A DNA stretch of 64,000 nt from Sinorhizobium fredii USDA 205 (GTDB taxonomy: Bacteria; Pseudomonadota; Alphaproteobacteria; Rhizobiales; Rhizobiaceae): NCBI RefSeq assembly GCF_001461695.1, contig NZ_AUTC01000157.1:124001-188000 (forward strand), given 5' to 3'. The notes under the pieces are model-generated. The model worked only from the letters and a program-made list of their open reading frames with translations, had not been told where the DNA came from and did not search any database. Below are positions 26,663 to 35,725 of the stretch, in pieces (the stretch's first letter is position 1; every line of letters begins with the position of its first letter). The position numbers and the translations under genes were made by a program.

Positions 26663-27352
26663 CTACTGCTGGCTCTCGGTCATGGGTAACAGACGCGCTC
26701 CTGCGGCAGCGGCCTCCTGGCGGTTCCTTACCCGCAGACTGCGGAAGAGTGCTGCCATGTGGATCTTCACCGTACCCTCGCCGAGTTTCAGCTTGCGGGC
26801 GATTTCCTTGTTCGAGAACCCCTGTACAAGGAGCAGGAGAACCTCGCGCTGCCTCGGCGTGAGGAATTCGATTGTGCGATGGCCCCGTTCGTCCTGGGCT
26901 CCCCGGATGACCTGAGAGACCCCTGCTTCCTCGGAAGAAGAAGGCCGACCTGCTATGGACGGGGGTACGTAAATAGTGCCGTTGAGAATCGCGCCAAGTG
27001 CTTCGGCCAGTTCGCTCGCACCGAGGCCCTTTGGCACATAGCCATTTATGCCCGCAGTGAGGGCAGACAGAATGTCCGACCGGCGCGACGATGCCGAGAC
27101 GACGACGACCTTTAGATCCGGGTGGATGTCGCGCACGGCGGCAAGGCTGGCAGCACTTTGCATGCCCGGCATTGCCAAATCGAACAAAGCCAGCGATATG
27201 TCCTCGCGCTCGCTGAGCCTTTCAATAGCTTCATCGAGCGACCCACTTTCGAGAATCTCCGTGAAACGCAATTTGCTCTTCAGGATGAAGCCAAGCGCGA
27301 TCCGGAAGAATTCATCATCATCGGCTATCAGTGCGATGCGTGAGGTATTCAT
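26663..27352 (-). CDS. NarL/FixJ-type response regulator (receiver plus LuxR HTH)
   Basis: The 229-residue protein has an intact receiver (about 5-120): acidic cluster ALIADDDEFFR, phospho-Asp in LALFDLAMPGMQ and the conserved Lys in YVPKGLG. A linker precedes a LuxR-type HTH (about 155-220) with LTPRQREVLLLLVQGFSNKE and IARKLKLGEGTVKIHMAALF. It binds DNA as a phosphorylation-dependent dimer. GAGGAAAG precedes the ATG at 27352, which is preferred over the longer frame to 27418. It lies directly upstream of the che operon on the same strand and is a candidate output for CheA and for the 16-bp palindromic boxes; both links are inference. Confidence 0.92.
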   Translation of the reverse strand: MNTSRIALIADDDEFFRIALGFILKSKLRFTEILESGSLDEAIERLSEREDISLALFDLAMPGMQSAASLAAVRDIHPDLKVVVVSASSRRSDILSALTAGINGYVPKGLGASELAEALGAILNGTIYVPPSIAGRPSSSEEAGVSQVIRGAQDERGHRTIEFLTPRQREVLLLLVQGFSNKEIARKLKLGEGTVKIHMAALFRSLRVRNRQEAAAAGARLLPMTESQQ

Positions 27353-27382
27353 TACGCTTTCCTCGCCGGTTGTCTGGCGCTT

Positions 27383-27404
27383 GCGGGCCATCAATTCGGC
27401 CCGC
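27383..27404. promoter_or_regulatory. Hairpin in the response-regulator leader
   Basis: GCGGGCC and GGCCCGC form a perfect 7-base stem with an 8-base loop, about 31 bases upstream of the regulator's start codon. It could be an mRNA leader structure or an operator; no T-run is adjacent. Confidence 0.3.
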
Positions 27405-27524
27405 TGGCGGGTCTGCAACTAACGATCGTCTCAGCGAATGCGTTCCCGTCATTACCAATCAATGCGCGGTAGTATCAAGATTGTGCCACACACGCTTGGA
27501 GACGTGTAGGGCTAAATGCAGCAG

Positions 27525-30500
27525 CTAGCTCTGGGGGCGGTTCGCAAGGTAAACGCATGGTGCACCGCCGGTTTCCAGAGGGCCGTCGATCAATTTGGAG
27601 ATTTCTGACGGAGGGAGGGGACGCGAGAAGATGTAACCCTGAACCTCGTGAAATCCCTCCGCGTTCACGGCGGCCAACTGATCCTCCGTCTCAACCCCCT
27701 CGATTGTCGTCGTCATGCCCAGGCTATGACCGAGACCCGCGACGGCTTTTACGATCGCGAGCGACTCTTTGCCGTGCGGAAGATCGCGAACGAAGGCTTG
27801 ATCCACCTTGATTTTGTCGAAAGGGAAACTTCTCAGGTAGCCGAGCGACGAATAGCCCGTCCCGAAGTCGTCCATCGCTATTTTCACACCGAGGCCGCGC
27901 AGCTCCTGGAGCAGTTGAATATTGTGTTCGCTCTCGTCCAGCAGGACCGATTCCGTGATCTCCAATTGCAGGCGCGCGGGAGTAAGGCGAGAAACCGAGA
28001 GGGCATCGGCCACTGTCTTGACGAGGTTGCGGTGCTTGAACTGGACCGGTGAGAGGTTGATGGCAATGCTGACATGCTCCGGCCATTGTGCCGCCTGGCG
28101 ACAGGCCTGATCGAGAATCCACTCGCCGATCGGTACGATCAGGCCGGTTTCTTCAGCAATGGGGATGAACTCCGAGGGCGCAACCATCCCTCTTTCGGGA
28201 TTGCGCCACCGCAAGAGCGCTTCGCATCCTGTTACGCGGCGCGATCTCAAGCTTATCAGCGGCTGATAATGCAGCTCAAATTCGTTCCTTTCCAGCGCGC
28301 CTCTGAGCGCAATCTTTACCTGCTGGTGGGCCTGCAGCTGCGCATACATGGCTACATCGAAGCGCTTGTAAGTGCCGCGCCCGCTGGACTTGGCATTGTA
28401 GAGGGCGATGTCCGCGGCCTTGATTAATTCATCCGCGGAAGTCCCGTCGTCCGGCGCAAAAGCAATGCCGACGCTCGCTCCGATTGTGGCACTGACGCCC
28501 TCTACTGTGAACGGCCCGCAAAGCGTGTCAATAATCCGCTGAGCGAGACGAATGGCGTCGTCGTAAGTTCCCGCCAAGGGATGTATGATGGCAAATTCAT
28601 CACCCCCGAGGCGCGCGACGACGTCGGTGGGACTTGCGGACTGGACGAGCCGCGCAGAAACCTGGCGCAACAAAGCGTCGCCGGCGGGATGTCCAAGCGT
28701 ATCGTTAATCGCCTTGAAGCCGTCTAGATCCAGGCATAGCACAGCCATGCTGCTGGCGGCATCCTTCTCACTCAGGGCCCGATCGAAGCATTCGCGGAAG
28801 AACATCCGATTTGCTAAGCCGGTTAGCATATCGTGCCTTGCCAAATGGGCCATCTGCTTCTGGGCGAGTAACTTGTCCTCCTCTGCCCGGCGATGCTCCG
28901 TTATGTCTCTGCAGAAAATGGAAATACCGTCCTGCGTGGGAGAAGCATTTGCTTCAATCCAACGATCAAGGGAGGACAAGTAATCCTCGAAGAAGGAACG
29001 AACACGGCGGTTCATGACCTCTTGGCAATGCTTGACAAAGTTCCCGTTTCTTTCTTTTGGAAACAGTTTCCAGAAGACCTTCCCCAGCGCCTCGTCCCCG
29101 ATCCGCAAGAGCCTCTTGGCGTTCTCGTTCAAATAGCGGATACGCCACCGGGGATCGAGGAGCATGACGCTATCCATGGTGCTCTCGAGAACGGAGGAAA
29201 GCTGATTAGCCGCCGCTTCGGCCGTCCTTTGCGAGCGGCTGATTTCCTCGCTGGCGCGCTTTGCAGCAGTAATGTCGCGCCAGATCGAAAGCATTCTGAC
29301 CGGCTTTCCTTCGCGCCCGATGATGGGAGCCGCGATCACGTCCATGCATCTTTCTTCGTCCTTGGCGTCCCGTACAGTAATCTCGAATCGAGCAGTCTCG
29401 CCGGCCCTGACTTTTGCCCAGCCCTCTAGAACCTTTTGTGCATCGGCGTCCTTGCCGATAACGTCCCATGTGGTTTTTGTGAGCGGCGCCCCTTCCGCCA
29501 GGCCGAAGATTCGCCGGCCAGCCTTGTTCATGAGCAACGGTCGCCCTTCGAGATCGAGCACGCGTACACAGTCGGGACTGCTGTCGAAGATGCTTCTGAT
29601 AAAGGCTTGCGATTCCTGTTGGGCGAGCTCGGCGGCACGGCGTTCCGTGATGTCGAGCACCGAGCCGACATATCCCAGGAACGCTCCGTCGGAAAAGCGG
29701 GGCTGACCGACATCTATCACCCACGCCCAGCTTCCATCGGCCCGCCGCAATCGGTATTCGCTTCGCACGGGTGCCTTGCCCGCCGTCGCGTTGAAAAACG
29801 CTTCCTGCACTTTCTCTCGGTCATCGGGGTGGATTACATCCACCCAACCGAAACCGAGTGCCTCGGCTTCCGATTGTCCCGTAGTCTCCAGCCACAAACG
29901 GCTGAAAAAGCTCGTGTCGCCCGATGGATCGGCTACCCAGATCATCACCGGTGCGTCATCGGCTATTGCCCGGAAGCGCGCTTCGCTTTCACGCAACGCT
30001 TCGGTAGCGCGGCGCCTTTCATCGACATCCTCCAAGACACCGTACCAACGCACGATTTCTCCAGCGGCATCACGCTTGGCAATTGCCCGAGCACGGAACC
30101 AGAGGTAATGACCGGTTGCGGTCAAGAGGCGATACTCGATGTTAAGCGGATCGCCACCCAAAAGAGAGCGTTGCCATTGCTGGTGGACCATAGCGGCGTC
30201 TTGCGGGTGCACGGCTTTTGCCCACCCACTTCCGAGTGTTTCTTCTTCGCTCAATCCGGTGAACTCGGACCATCGCGGTCCGACGTCCAATACCGCTCCC
30301 ATCGGGTCTGCGGTCCAGGGAACTTGCGGATGAAGGTCGATGAGCGAGCGGTAATGGTCTTCCCTGGCCCGAAGCGTTTCTTCGGCCCTACGCAGTTCCG
30401 TGATGTCTTCAATCACCGAGAGCAGGAACTTACCCTCGCTCCGGCCGGCCGGTATGCACACGCAGCGCTTCTTGATCAGGAGCGTCCGCGTGGCGCCGTC

Positions 30501-30785
30501 CGCGGTGGTGGTCTCCTCTTCGACACGGTGCTCCTCGCCTGTCGAAAGCACGGCGCCGTCAATTGAGACGATCCTGTCGGCCTCCGCCGTGGGCAGAAAG
30601 TCGTGATCGGTACGCCCGAGAAGCTCATCGCAGCGTCGGCCGAGGAGCTCGCACCCTGCGCTGTTCACGAAAACAAACCGCAGACGATCGTCCTTGACGA
30701 TCACCGGTTCGGTGATGCCGTCCATCAGACACTGGAAGAAGTCATGAGACCTCTCGGATGAACGTTCTGGAAGCGGAGCGTTCAT
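27525..30785 (-). CDS. Multi-PAS diguanylate cyclase/phosphodiesterase (PAS-GGDEF-EAL)
   Basis: The 1086-residue cytoplasmic protein has about five PAS-type domains (about 15-640) with repeated DITERR/DITELR connectors, a GGDEF domain (about 655-815) with VVARLGGDEFAII, and an EAL domain (about 825-1075) with CEALLRWRNPERG, ITESVLLDE and AMDDFGTGYSSLGYLRSFPF. Both output domains keep their catalytic signatures, so both making and breaking c-di-GMP are possible. The GGDEF lacks an RxxD inhibitory site at the usual position (SPTD instead). No membrane segment is seen, so it senses cytoplasmic cues, perhaps redox or ligands. It lies upstream of the response regulator on the same strand, 172 bases away. 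Confidence 0.94.
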   Translation of the reverse strand: MNAPLPERSSERSHDFFQCLMDGITEPVIVKDDRLRFVFVNSAGCELLGRRCDELLGRTDHDFLPTAEADRIVSIDGAVLSTGEEHRVEEETTTADGATRTLLIKKRCVCIPAGRSEGKFLLSVIEDITELRRAEETLRAREDHYRSLIDLHPQVPWTADPMGAVLDVGPRWSEFTGLSEEETLGSGWAKAVHPQDAAMVHQQWQRSLLGGDPLNIEYRLLTATGHYLWFRARAIAKRDAAGEIVRWYGVLEDVDERRRATEALRESEARFRAIADDAPVMIWVADPSGDTSFFSRLWLETTGQSEAEALGFGWVDVIHPDDREKVQEAFFNATAGKAPVRSEYRLRRADGSWAWVIDVGQPRFSDGAFLGYVGSVLDITERRAAELAQQESQAFIRSIFDSSPDCVRVLDLEGRPLLMNKAGRRIFGLAEGAPLTKTTWDVIGKDADAQKVLEGWAKVRAGETARFEITVRDAKDEERCMDVIAAPIIGREGKPVRMLSIWRDITAAKRASEEISRSQRTAEAAANQLSSVLESTMDSVMLLDPRWRIRYLNENAKRLLRIGDEALGKVFWKLFPKERNGNFVKHCQEVMNRRVRSFFEDYLSSLDRWIEANASPTQDGISIFCRDITEHRRAEEDKLLAQKQMAHLARHDMLTGLANRMFFRECFDRALSEKDAASSMAVLCLDLDGFKAINDTLGHPAGDALLRQVSARLVQSASPTDVVARLGGDEFAIIHPLAGTYDDAIRLAQRIIDTLCGPFTVEGVSATIGASVGIAFAPDDGTSADELIKAADIALYNAKSSGRGTYKRFDVAMYAQLQAHQQVKIALRGALERNEFELHYQPLISLRSRRVTGCEALLRWRNPERGMVAPSEFIPIAEETGLIVPIGEWILDQACRQAAQWPEHVSIAINLSPVQFKHRNLVKTVADALSVSRLTPARLQLEITESVLLDESEHNIQLLQELRGLGVKIAMDDFGTGYSSLGYLRSFPFDKIKVDQAFVRDLPHGKESLAIVKAVAGLGHSLGMTTTIEGVETEDQLAAVNAEGFHEVQGYIFSRPLPPSEISKLIDGPLETGGAPCVYLANRPQS

Positions 30786-31116
30786 GTCACCGACTCTTCG
30801 ACTGATTGCGACAGGCCATCCCGCTGTAGTGGAGTCCCCGCCTGGTTGTGCAACCTTCGTTAACTATTGTCGACCGCAAGTGGTTCCCAGAAGGCTGTCG
30901 TTATAGTTAACGAATTATGTATTTCGGTCTGGGCGTTCGCGACGACCCCGGGGCGTTCGACGGGCGGGCCGGAAGAAGTGCGATTATCTCACGCGGCTAT
31001 TTTTCTCCCGGCAACTATAAGTCGATCCAGTCCTCATTGCATCGGGTCGACTCAATGGTTCCCTCAATTGGTGCGGTATACTTGCCTGTCGGGCATGCTC
31101 CGCTACATGGGTAGGC
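30786..31116. promoter_or_regulatory. Divergent intergenic region with a perfect 12-bp inverted repeat
   Basis: This 331-base region separates the PAS-GGDEF-EAL gene (minus) from the GGDEF gene (plus). TTCGTTAACTAT at 30856-30867 is perfectly inverted as ATAGTTAACGAA at 30903-30914, 35 bases apart, and each arm contains the palindrome GTTAAC. The arms lie about 70-130 bases upstream of the minus-strand gene. The arrangement suits a regulator binding two sites, possibly with looping; CtrA-type sites contain TTAA, but the fit is not convincing. No gene was seen here. Confidence 0.5.
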
Positions 31117-32394
31117 ATGGACATTGAGGAGAGCGCAGTCTCAGCGAATGGGGTTGGCCCATTCACACCGATGCAGCTTCAGGCACAGGATCCCTCTATC
31201 ATGGCTGAAGTTGCGCGCCTTCTCGCGGGTCGCACGCGTGACATCCGGCTCAAAGGTGAGCTTCGCCGCCTATTCCAAGAGCGCTCCTGGCCGCGAACGG
31301 CCAAGGTCATTCGTGCCTGGATGACATGGGTGGCCTTGTTGGATGTGCTCACGTTGGGCCTCAATGCTATCCTGCTTCCAAAGGTGATCGTCCTGTCGAT
31401 GCTTGCACCCGCCTGCATCCTCCCCCCCGCCGCTCTCGCCACCGCCTTCGTCTGGCGAAAGCCGCGAGCGATCGGGCTCCAGAGGGCCTCGATCATCGCG
31501 GGCCTGTTTTTCATCCTCTTGTCGGTTGCTCTGGTAGGCGTGAGCGCGGGTGGCGAGTTCCACGAAAGGCACTTGAACATCATGCTGTTCGTGGCCATTA
31601 CGGCCATCATCATCTTCAGCATTCCGCTGACCTGGACCGTAACGGTCGCCGCCATGGCGCTCGGTCTCTACCTTTTCTTTCAGTTGCTGAACCCAAGCTT
31701 GGAGACGGGAAGCGCCGTAGCTGCGGCGTTATTTTTTGCCAGCGGCATCATCGCTACTGTCGTTGCGCGACGCACCATGACGATTTTAGCGCAAAAGGGT
31801 TTTCTTCTTGAGCTGCGAGACCGCAGCCGTGTCGCAGAACTTGCCGACGCCAATGCTCGGCTGGAGCGCCTCGCGAGAACCGATCCCCTCACTGGAATCG
31901 CCAACCGACGCTGGATGATGGAAACGCTCAATCATCTCTGGAGCGCCGGTATGGATAGTCGCGGCTGCGCCATGCTGATGTGTGATATCGACGAGTTCAA
32001 GAAGCTGAATGATCACCTCGGGCATGCGGAGGGCGACCGCTGCCTCGTGAAGGTTGCCGGCATAATTCAAAGCAGCGTGAAACGAGATCGCGATCATGTG
32101 GCCCGTTACGGCGGTGAGGAGTTCCTCATCGTGCTTCCGGGTGTCGACGAGGGAGAGGCCATCTGTATGGCCGAACGGATTCGCAGGAGCGTCGAAGCCG
32201 CCTCTCTTCCGAACCCGGCGTCCCGCATCTCGCCCTACGTCACCCTCAGCATCGGTGTGGCGACTCAGTCGTCAGAGGAGAAGATCATTTCGCCAGAGCA
32301 GCTTCAGAACCAGGCTGATGCGGCACTTTATCTTGCCAAGCAAGCCGGTCGAAATCGCGTGGTCCTACACCATCCAGATCGGATTCGTCAGTGA
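31117..32394 (+). CDS. Membrane diguanylate cyclase (GGDEF)
   Basis: The 425-residue protein has a cytoplasmic N-terminus of about 60 residues, roughly six membrane segments (about 65-230, for example LLDVLTLGLNAILLPKVIVL and FVAITAIIIFSIPLTWTVTV), a short coiled linker and a GGDEF domain (about 250-420). The active site is RYGGEEFLIVLPG, and an RDRD motif five residues before it is a canonical RxxD inhibitory site. It should make c-di-GMP with product inhibition. It is divergent from the larger GGDEF-EAL protein, with a shared inverted-repeat region between them. Confidence 0.93.
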   Translation: MDIEESAVSANGVGPFTPMQLQAQDPSIMAEVARLLAGRTRDIRLKGELRRLFQERSWPRTAKVIRAWMTWVALLDVLTLGLNAILLPKVIVLSMLAPACILPPAALATAFVWRKPRAIGLQRASIIAGLFFILLSVALVGVSAGGEFHERHLNIMLFVAITAIIIFSIPLTWTVTVAAMALGLYLFFQLLNPSLETGSAVAAALFFASGIIATVVARRTMTILAQKGFLLELRDRSRVAELADANARLERLARTDPLTGIANRRWMMETLNHLWSAGMDSRGCAMLMCDIDEFKKLNDHLGHAEGDRCLVKVAGIIQSSVKRDRDHVARYGGEEFLIVLPGVDEGEAICMAERIRRSVEAASLPNPASRISPYVTLSIGVATQSSEEKIISPEQLQNQADAALYLAKQAGRNRVVLHHPDRIRQ

Positions 32395-32663
32395 CCCAAC
32401 GTGGAAGGCTCGACCGATCGGACTCCCGCGTCAGTGACGAATCCGCGACTTTGTACCGGGCTTGGCCTGCTCGATGAGGGAATCGGTCAGGCGCTGATAG
32501 ATGCCCTTGAGCTTGATAGCCGTATCCCCGTTGCTTGACGGCTAGAGACAATAGACGCTGGAGCTGATGCACGCGAAGGGCCGGAAAGGCGATGAAGTAG
32601 CGGAGAGGCTCTGCTTCGACGCGCGCAAACGCCTAGACCGCCGAAGGGACGGCCAACCGCGCC
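32395..32663. other. Intergenic region with a short coding-like remnant
   Basis: No complete gene is supported in these 269 bases between the convergent GGDEF and adenylate cyclase genes. On the minus strand, 32541-32431 reads NGDTAIKLKGIYQRLTDSL, then IEQAKPGTKSRIRH and a stop, without a start codon and directly after a TAG. It looks like the C-terminus of a lost protein, but the family was not recognised. Confidence 0.35.
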
Positions 32664-33887
32664 CTACTTGCCACCGGAAAGGGCAAAAACTTCGATCGGC
32701 TCGTCCAGTCCCCTCAAGGCATAGGAACCGAGATCCTCCAACTGTGCCGCGCATCCTGCCCTTTCGACGAAGGCTCTCGAAAGAAGAACCGGGCGCTTGA
32801 GTTCCTTGGTCAGACTTTCGAGGCGTGAGGCGATGTTGACGGCGGGGCCGATGACGGTGAAATCGAGGCGCTTGCGCGAGCCGATATTGCCGTACATCAC
32901 GTCGCCGACATGGACGCCGATGCCGTAGCCGAGCGGATCGTGACCTTTGAGCAGATTAGCCTCGTTGAGCCTGGAAAGGGCGGCCTGCGCTTCGTCGATG
33001 GCTGCGAGAAGTTGACCGCAGGCGCAGGGATCGGTGAGCGGGAAGATCGCCAGCAATCCGTCGCCCATGAATTTCAGGATCTCCCCGCCATGCCGCTCGA
33101 TCGGCTCGGACATCGCGTCGAAATAATCGTTTAAGAGCTCGATGACGTCGTCGCGCGGCCAGAGGTCCGACAATTTCGTGAAGTCGCGCAAATCGCAGAT
33201 CAGGATCGCCGCGCCCACCGTTACGCCGCTGCCGCGGGTCGTCGCCCCCGCCAGAATCTGTTCGCTCGCATGCGGTCCGACATAGGTTTCGAGGAGGGTG
33301 CGCGCGAGACGGTTCTTCAGCCTGATCTCGCTGACGAGCGCCAGTGCCGGCAGAATATCCGAAAAGAAAGCGATGTCGTCGGCGTCGAAGCCGCCCGGCC
33401 TGTCGCTTGCAAAGGTAATCGCGTGGCGTTTGCCCAGCGTATGGTGGAGCGGCCAGATGATGTAGTCGGTGAGACCTTCAGCCCGCAGTTCGTCGTAGAG
33501 CGGGTAATCCGGACCGTCTGCTGCCGGGTCGTCCAGGTGCCGGCGCACCTCGTCCGCTCCGTTGTTGAATTCGTGCAACGGGCTGTTCAAGTATTGCGAG
33601 CTGTCTTCGACGCCATATTCATAGGTGTCAATCTCCGCCTCCGACAGTCCCTTCCGCCACAAGATCCGCGCGCCGATCCATTGCGGGTGATGAATTCTGA
33701 AATGGAGGGTCGCGCGGGCAACGGGCACACCCGCATCTGACAATCTCCGGCACAGATCCACGAAGATGTTGTCGATGAAGCGTTCCTCTCGCGTTTCCCT
33801 GACCAGCCAGTCGAGGACTTTCCGCCGTTCGGCAGGCCATAGCCCGCTGTCGGGAGGAGCCAGCCGCGCCTCAGATAGGGTCTGCAT
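32664..33887 (-). CDS. Class III adenylate cyclase
   Basis: The 407-residue protein has an N-terminal domain of about 200 residues without membrane segments, of a type common in rhizobial cyclases, followed by a class III cyclase catalytic domain (about 220-395). Visible motifs are AILICDLRDFTKLSD (metal-binding Asp), GGEILKFMGDGLLAIFP with the substrate-specifying Lys and second metal Asp, and RLDFTVIGPAVNIASRLE with the Asp and Asn-x3-Arg of adenylate cyclases. It should convert ATP to cAMP. GGAGGAGG lies five bases before the ATG at 33887, so the longer frame to 34067, overlapping ogt, is rejected. Confidence 0.92.
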   Translation of the reverse strand: MQTLSEARLAPPDSGLWPAERRKVLDWLVRETREERFIDNIFVDLCRRLSDAGVPVARATLHFRIHHPQWIGARILWRKGLSEAEIDTYEYGVEDSSQYLNSPLHEFNNGADEVRRHLDDPAADGPDYPLYDELRAEGLTDYIIWPLHHTLGKRHAITFASDRPGGFDADDIAFFSDILPALALVSEIRLKNRLARTLLETYVGPHASEQILAGATTRGSGVTVGAAILICDLRDFTKLSDLWPRDDVIELLNDYFDAMSEPIERHGGEILKFMGDGLLAIFPLTDPCACGQLLAAIDEAQAALSRLNEANLLKGHDPLGYGIGVHVGDVMYGNIGSRKRLDFTVIGPAVNIASRLESLTKELKRPVLLSRAFVERAGCAAQLEDLGSYALRGLDEPIEVFALSGGK

Positions 33888-33925
33888 TGCTACCTCCTCC
33901 GACCGGGGTTTCATGACGGCCATGT

Positions 33926-34489
33926 TCAAAATCCCAGGGATTGTTGCGCCTGCTCCGGCGGTCCGACGTGAACGCCTTCCAGTTCGAGCATGCGCAGCTT
34001 CGTCGAGGCGCCGCCCGGTGCGGAAAAACCGCCGACCTTGCCGCCGGCCGCCAACACGCGGTGGCACGGGATAATCAGCGCCACCGGGTTCTTCGCCATC
34101 GCCTGGCCGACGTCGCGCGCGACCTCTGGTCCGGCACCAAGCGCCTTGGCCAGTGCGCCATAGGTCGTCGTTTGTCCCCAGGCGATCTTTCGCGTCGCCG
34201 CATAGATCTCTTTGAAGAAAGCGTCCTGTTCCTCGAGATCGAGCTCGAAACCGGAAAAATCCGTTTCGTTGCCCTCGAAATAGCGCTTTACCTCGCGCAC
34301 AGCTTCCGCAACCGCCGGCGGCGGCTGCGTTGGTTCCGCACCGGGCTGACGCCTGAGGAGAAGGCGCTCGGTCGCGTCCGCGCTTTTCGTCGGCAATTGG
34401 AAGCGTGTGATACCGCGCTCGCTCCAGGCGATACCGCAGAAGCCGGCCGCAGTTTCGAAGATCAGATATTGGTGCGCTGTCTGGCCCAT
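33926..34489 (-). CDS. ogt: Methylated-DNA--protein-cysteine methyltransferase
   Basis: This suicide enzyme transfers methyl groups from O6-methylguanine to its own Cys. The 187-residue protein carries the active site NPVALIIPCHRVLAAGGKVG and the upstream helix-turn-helix region IAWGQTTTYGALAKALGAGP. The N-terminal domain is short, of the Ogt rather than the Ada type. The ATG at 34489 has GGGAGG eight bases upstream; a GTG six bases earlier is too close to that site. It lies 38 bases upstream of the adenylate cyclase gene on the same strand. Confidence 0.93.
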   Translation of the reverse strand: MGQTAHQYLIFETAAGFCGIAWSERGITRFQLPTKSADATERLLLRRQPGAEPTQPPPAVAEAVREVKRYFEGNETDFSGFELDLEEQDAFFKEIYAATRKIAWGQTTTYGALAKALGAGPEVARDVGQAMAKNPVALIIPCHRVLAAGGKVGGFSAPGGASTKLRMLELEGVHVGPPEQAQQSLGF

Positions 34490-34586
34490 CGCCACAGCCT
34501 CCCGAGTTTCACGTTTCCATGAAAATCGTGCGGCCGGGCTGCGAATTCAACCCGTTTCTTGGGCGCGCCGCATGTGTTGTCGATGT

Positions 34587-35477
34587 CTATCCCAGCGCCT
34601 GCGTGGCCAGGCCATAGATAATAGGCGTTTCGCTGCCCGTTTTCTCAACCAACCAAGGTCGCCTTAGCGACATGCTGGTGACCGTGTCAAAGACGGGAAG
34701 ACCCGACTGCGCGAGGAATTCCGCGAATGCGCCGCTCTTCTGGCGAGTATCGAGACGGAGGAACGATCCCGCATGGTCGGCGACGTGGGGTCTCGTCACT
34801 GCGATCGCGTCAGCGTCGTTTGCCGCGACGACCGGACCGATCAAATGGCCGCGCCCGAAGCGCCGGCATAGCGAATAGGCCGCCATCCGATCGCCGCGGA
34901 CAAGCGCCACGCCTTTCGACACACCAAGGAGGCGCGCCAGCACATGAGTGCGGTCGGCGTTATAGGCAGCGAGATCGAGCGCGATGATTTCGTCAAGATC
35001 GTCCCGCGTCAGAGTGCGCAGTCTAGTTCCCGGAGGAAGTGAACCCTCCGGCGGTGCGACCGCCTCGCCGTTACACTGGTAAACGGTTCGCTCGGCGACG
35101 AAACCGAGCGACCCATAGAGCCGCCGCGCCGAGCGGGTCGCATTGAGGCCGATCGCCCGCGAGCCGGTCCGCGCCAGCACGTGGTTCATCATCCATAGTC
35201 CGGCACCGAGCATCTGCAGGCGCGGCGAGGTGATGACCATGCCTATATTGGTAAAATCCGGGGCGTAGTTGAACCACATCGCAGAGGCGAGGACCCGGTC
35301 GATCGCGTCGCGCGCGACGATACCTTTGCCAAGCTCGCGGACCATCTGCCAATCCTCCGCCCTATGCGGCCAGCCAACGGACATGGACAAGGCATGGAGC
35401 GCGTCGAGATCTGCTTCGGCAATATCGGCAATGGTCAGTTCGAAGGAATCCAACCGTTTCGAATTGGTTCTTTCCAT
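34587..35477 (-). CDS. Two-domain GNAT family N-acetyltransferase
   Basis: The 296-residue protein has a first GNAT domain (about 15-140) with SMSVGWPHRAEDWQMV, then ATRSARRLYGSLGF. A second domain (about 150-270) contains DDLDEIIALDLAAYNADRTH and RFGRGHLIGPVVAANDADA. The substrate is unknown. AGGA precedes the ATG at 35477 with good spacing, so the longer frame to 35651 is not used. It is clearly paralogous to the protein at 54165-55001 (shared GWPHRxEDWQM, GPVVAAN and a C-terminal QALG). It is divergent from the FAD oxidase gene. Confidence 0.87.
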   Translation of the reverse strand: MERTNSKRLDSFELTIADIAEADLDALHALSMSVGWPHRAEDWQMVRELGKGIVARDAIDRVLASAMWFNYAPDFTNIGMVITSPRLQMLGAGLWMMNHVLARTGSRAIGLNATRSARRLYGSLGFVAERTVYQCNGEAVAPPEGSLPPGTRLRTLTRDDLDEIIALDLAAYNADRTHVLARLLGVSKGVALVRGDRMAAYSLCRRFGRGHLIGPVVAANDADAIAVTRPHVADHAGSFLRLDTRQKSGAFAEFLAQSGLPVFDTVTSMSLRRPWLVEKTGSETPIIYGLATQALG

Positions 35478-35725
35478 GTTTGTCCTGCCCTTCGGAGGCA
35501 CCGGCTCGACATCCTGCGTTACGGGCACTCGGGCCGTGAGGCGAGTGACCCGCTTCAGTTGTAGCCGTTTACGCGCAACACAAAACACTTCAGATGTTTC
35601 GCAATTCGGAACTTTCCACCGAAGGCTCGGGCCATTCGGCAAGCAGTTCACTGCCCCGGACCTATCCTAATGCGACGAAGCGGCGGCTCATCGCCGTTTT
35701 CTCCTGTTCGCTCTAGAGGTATCCG

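Noticed and set aside
32567..32800. Plus-strand small frame before the adenylate cyclase end
   Set aside because: Arg-rich shadow sequence without motif; overlaps the cyclase 3' end.
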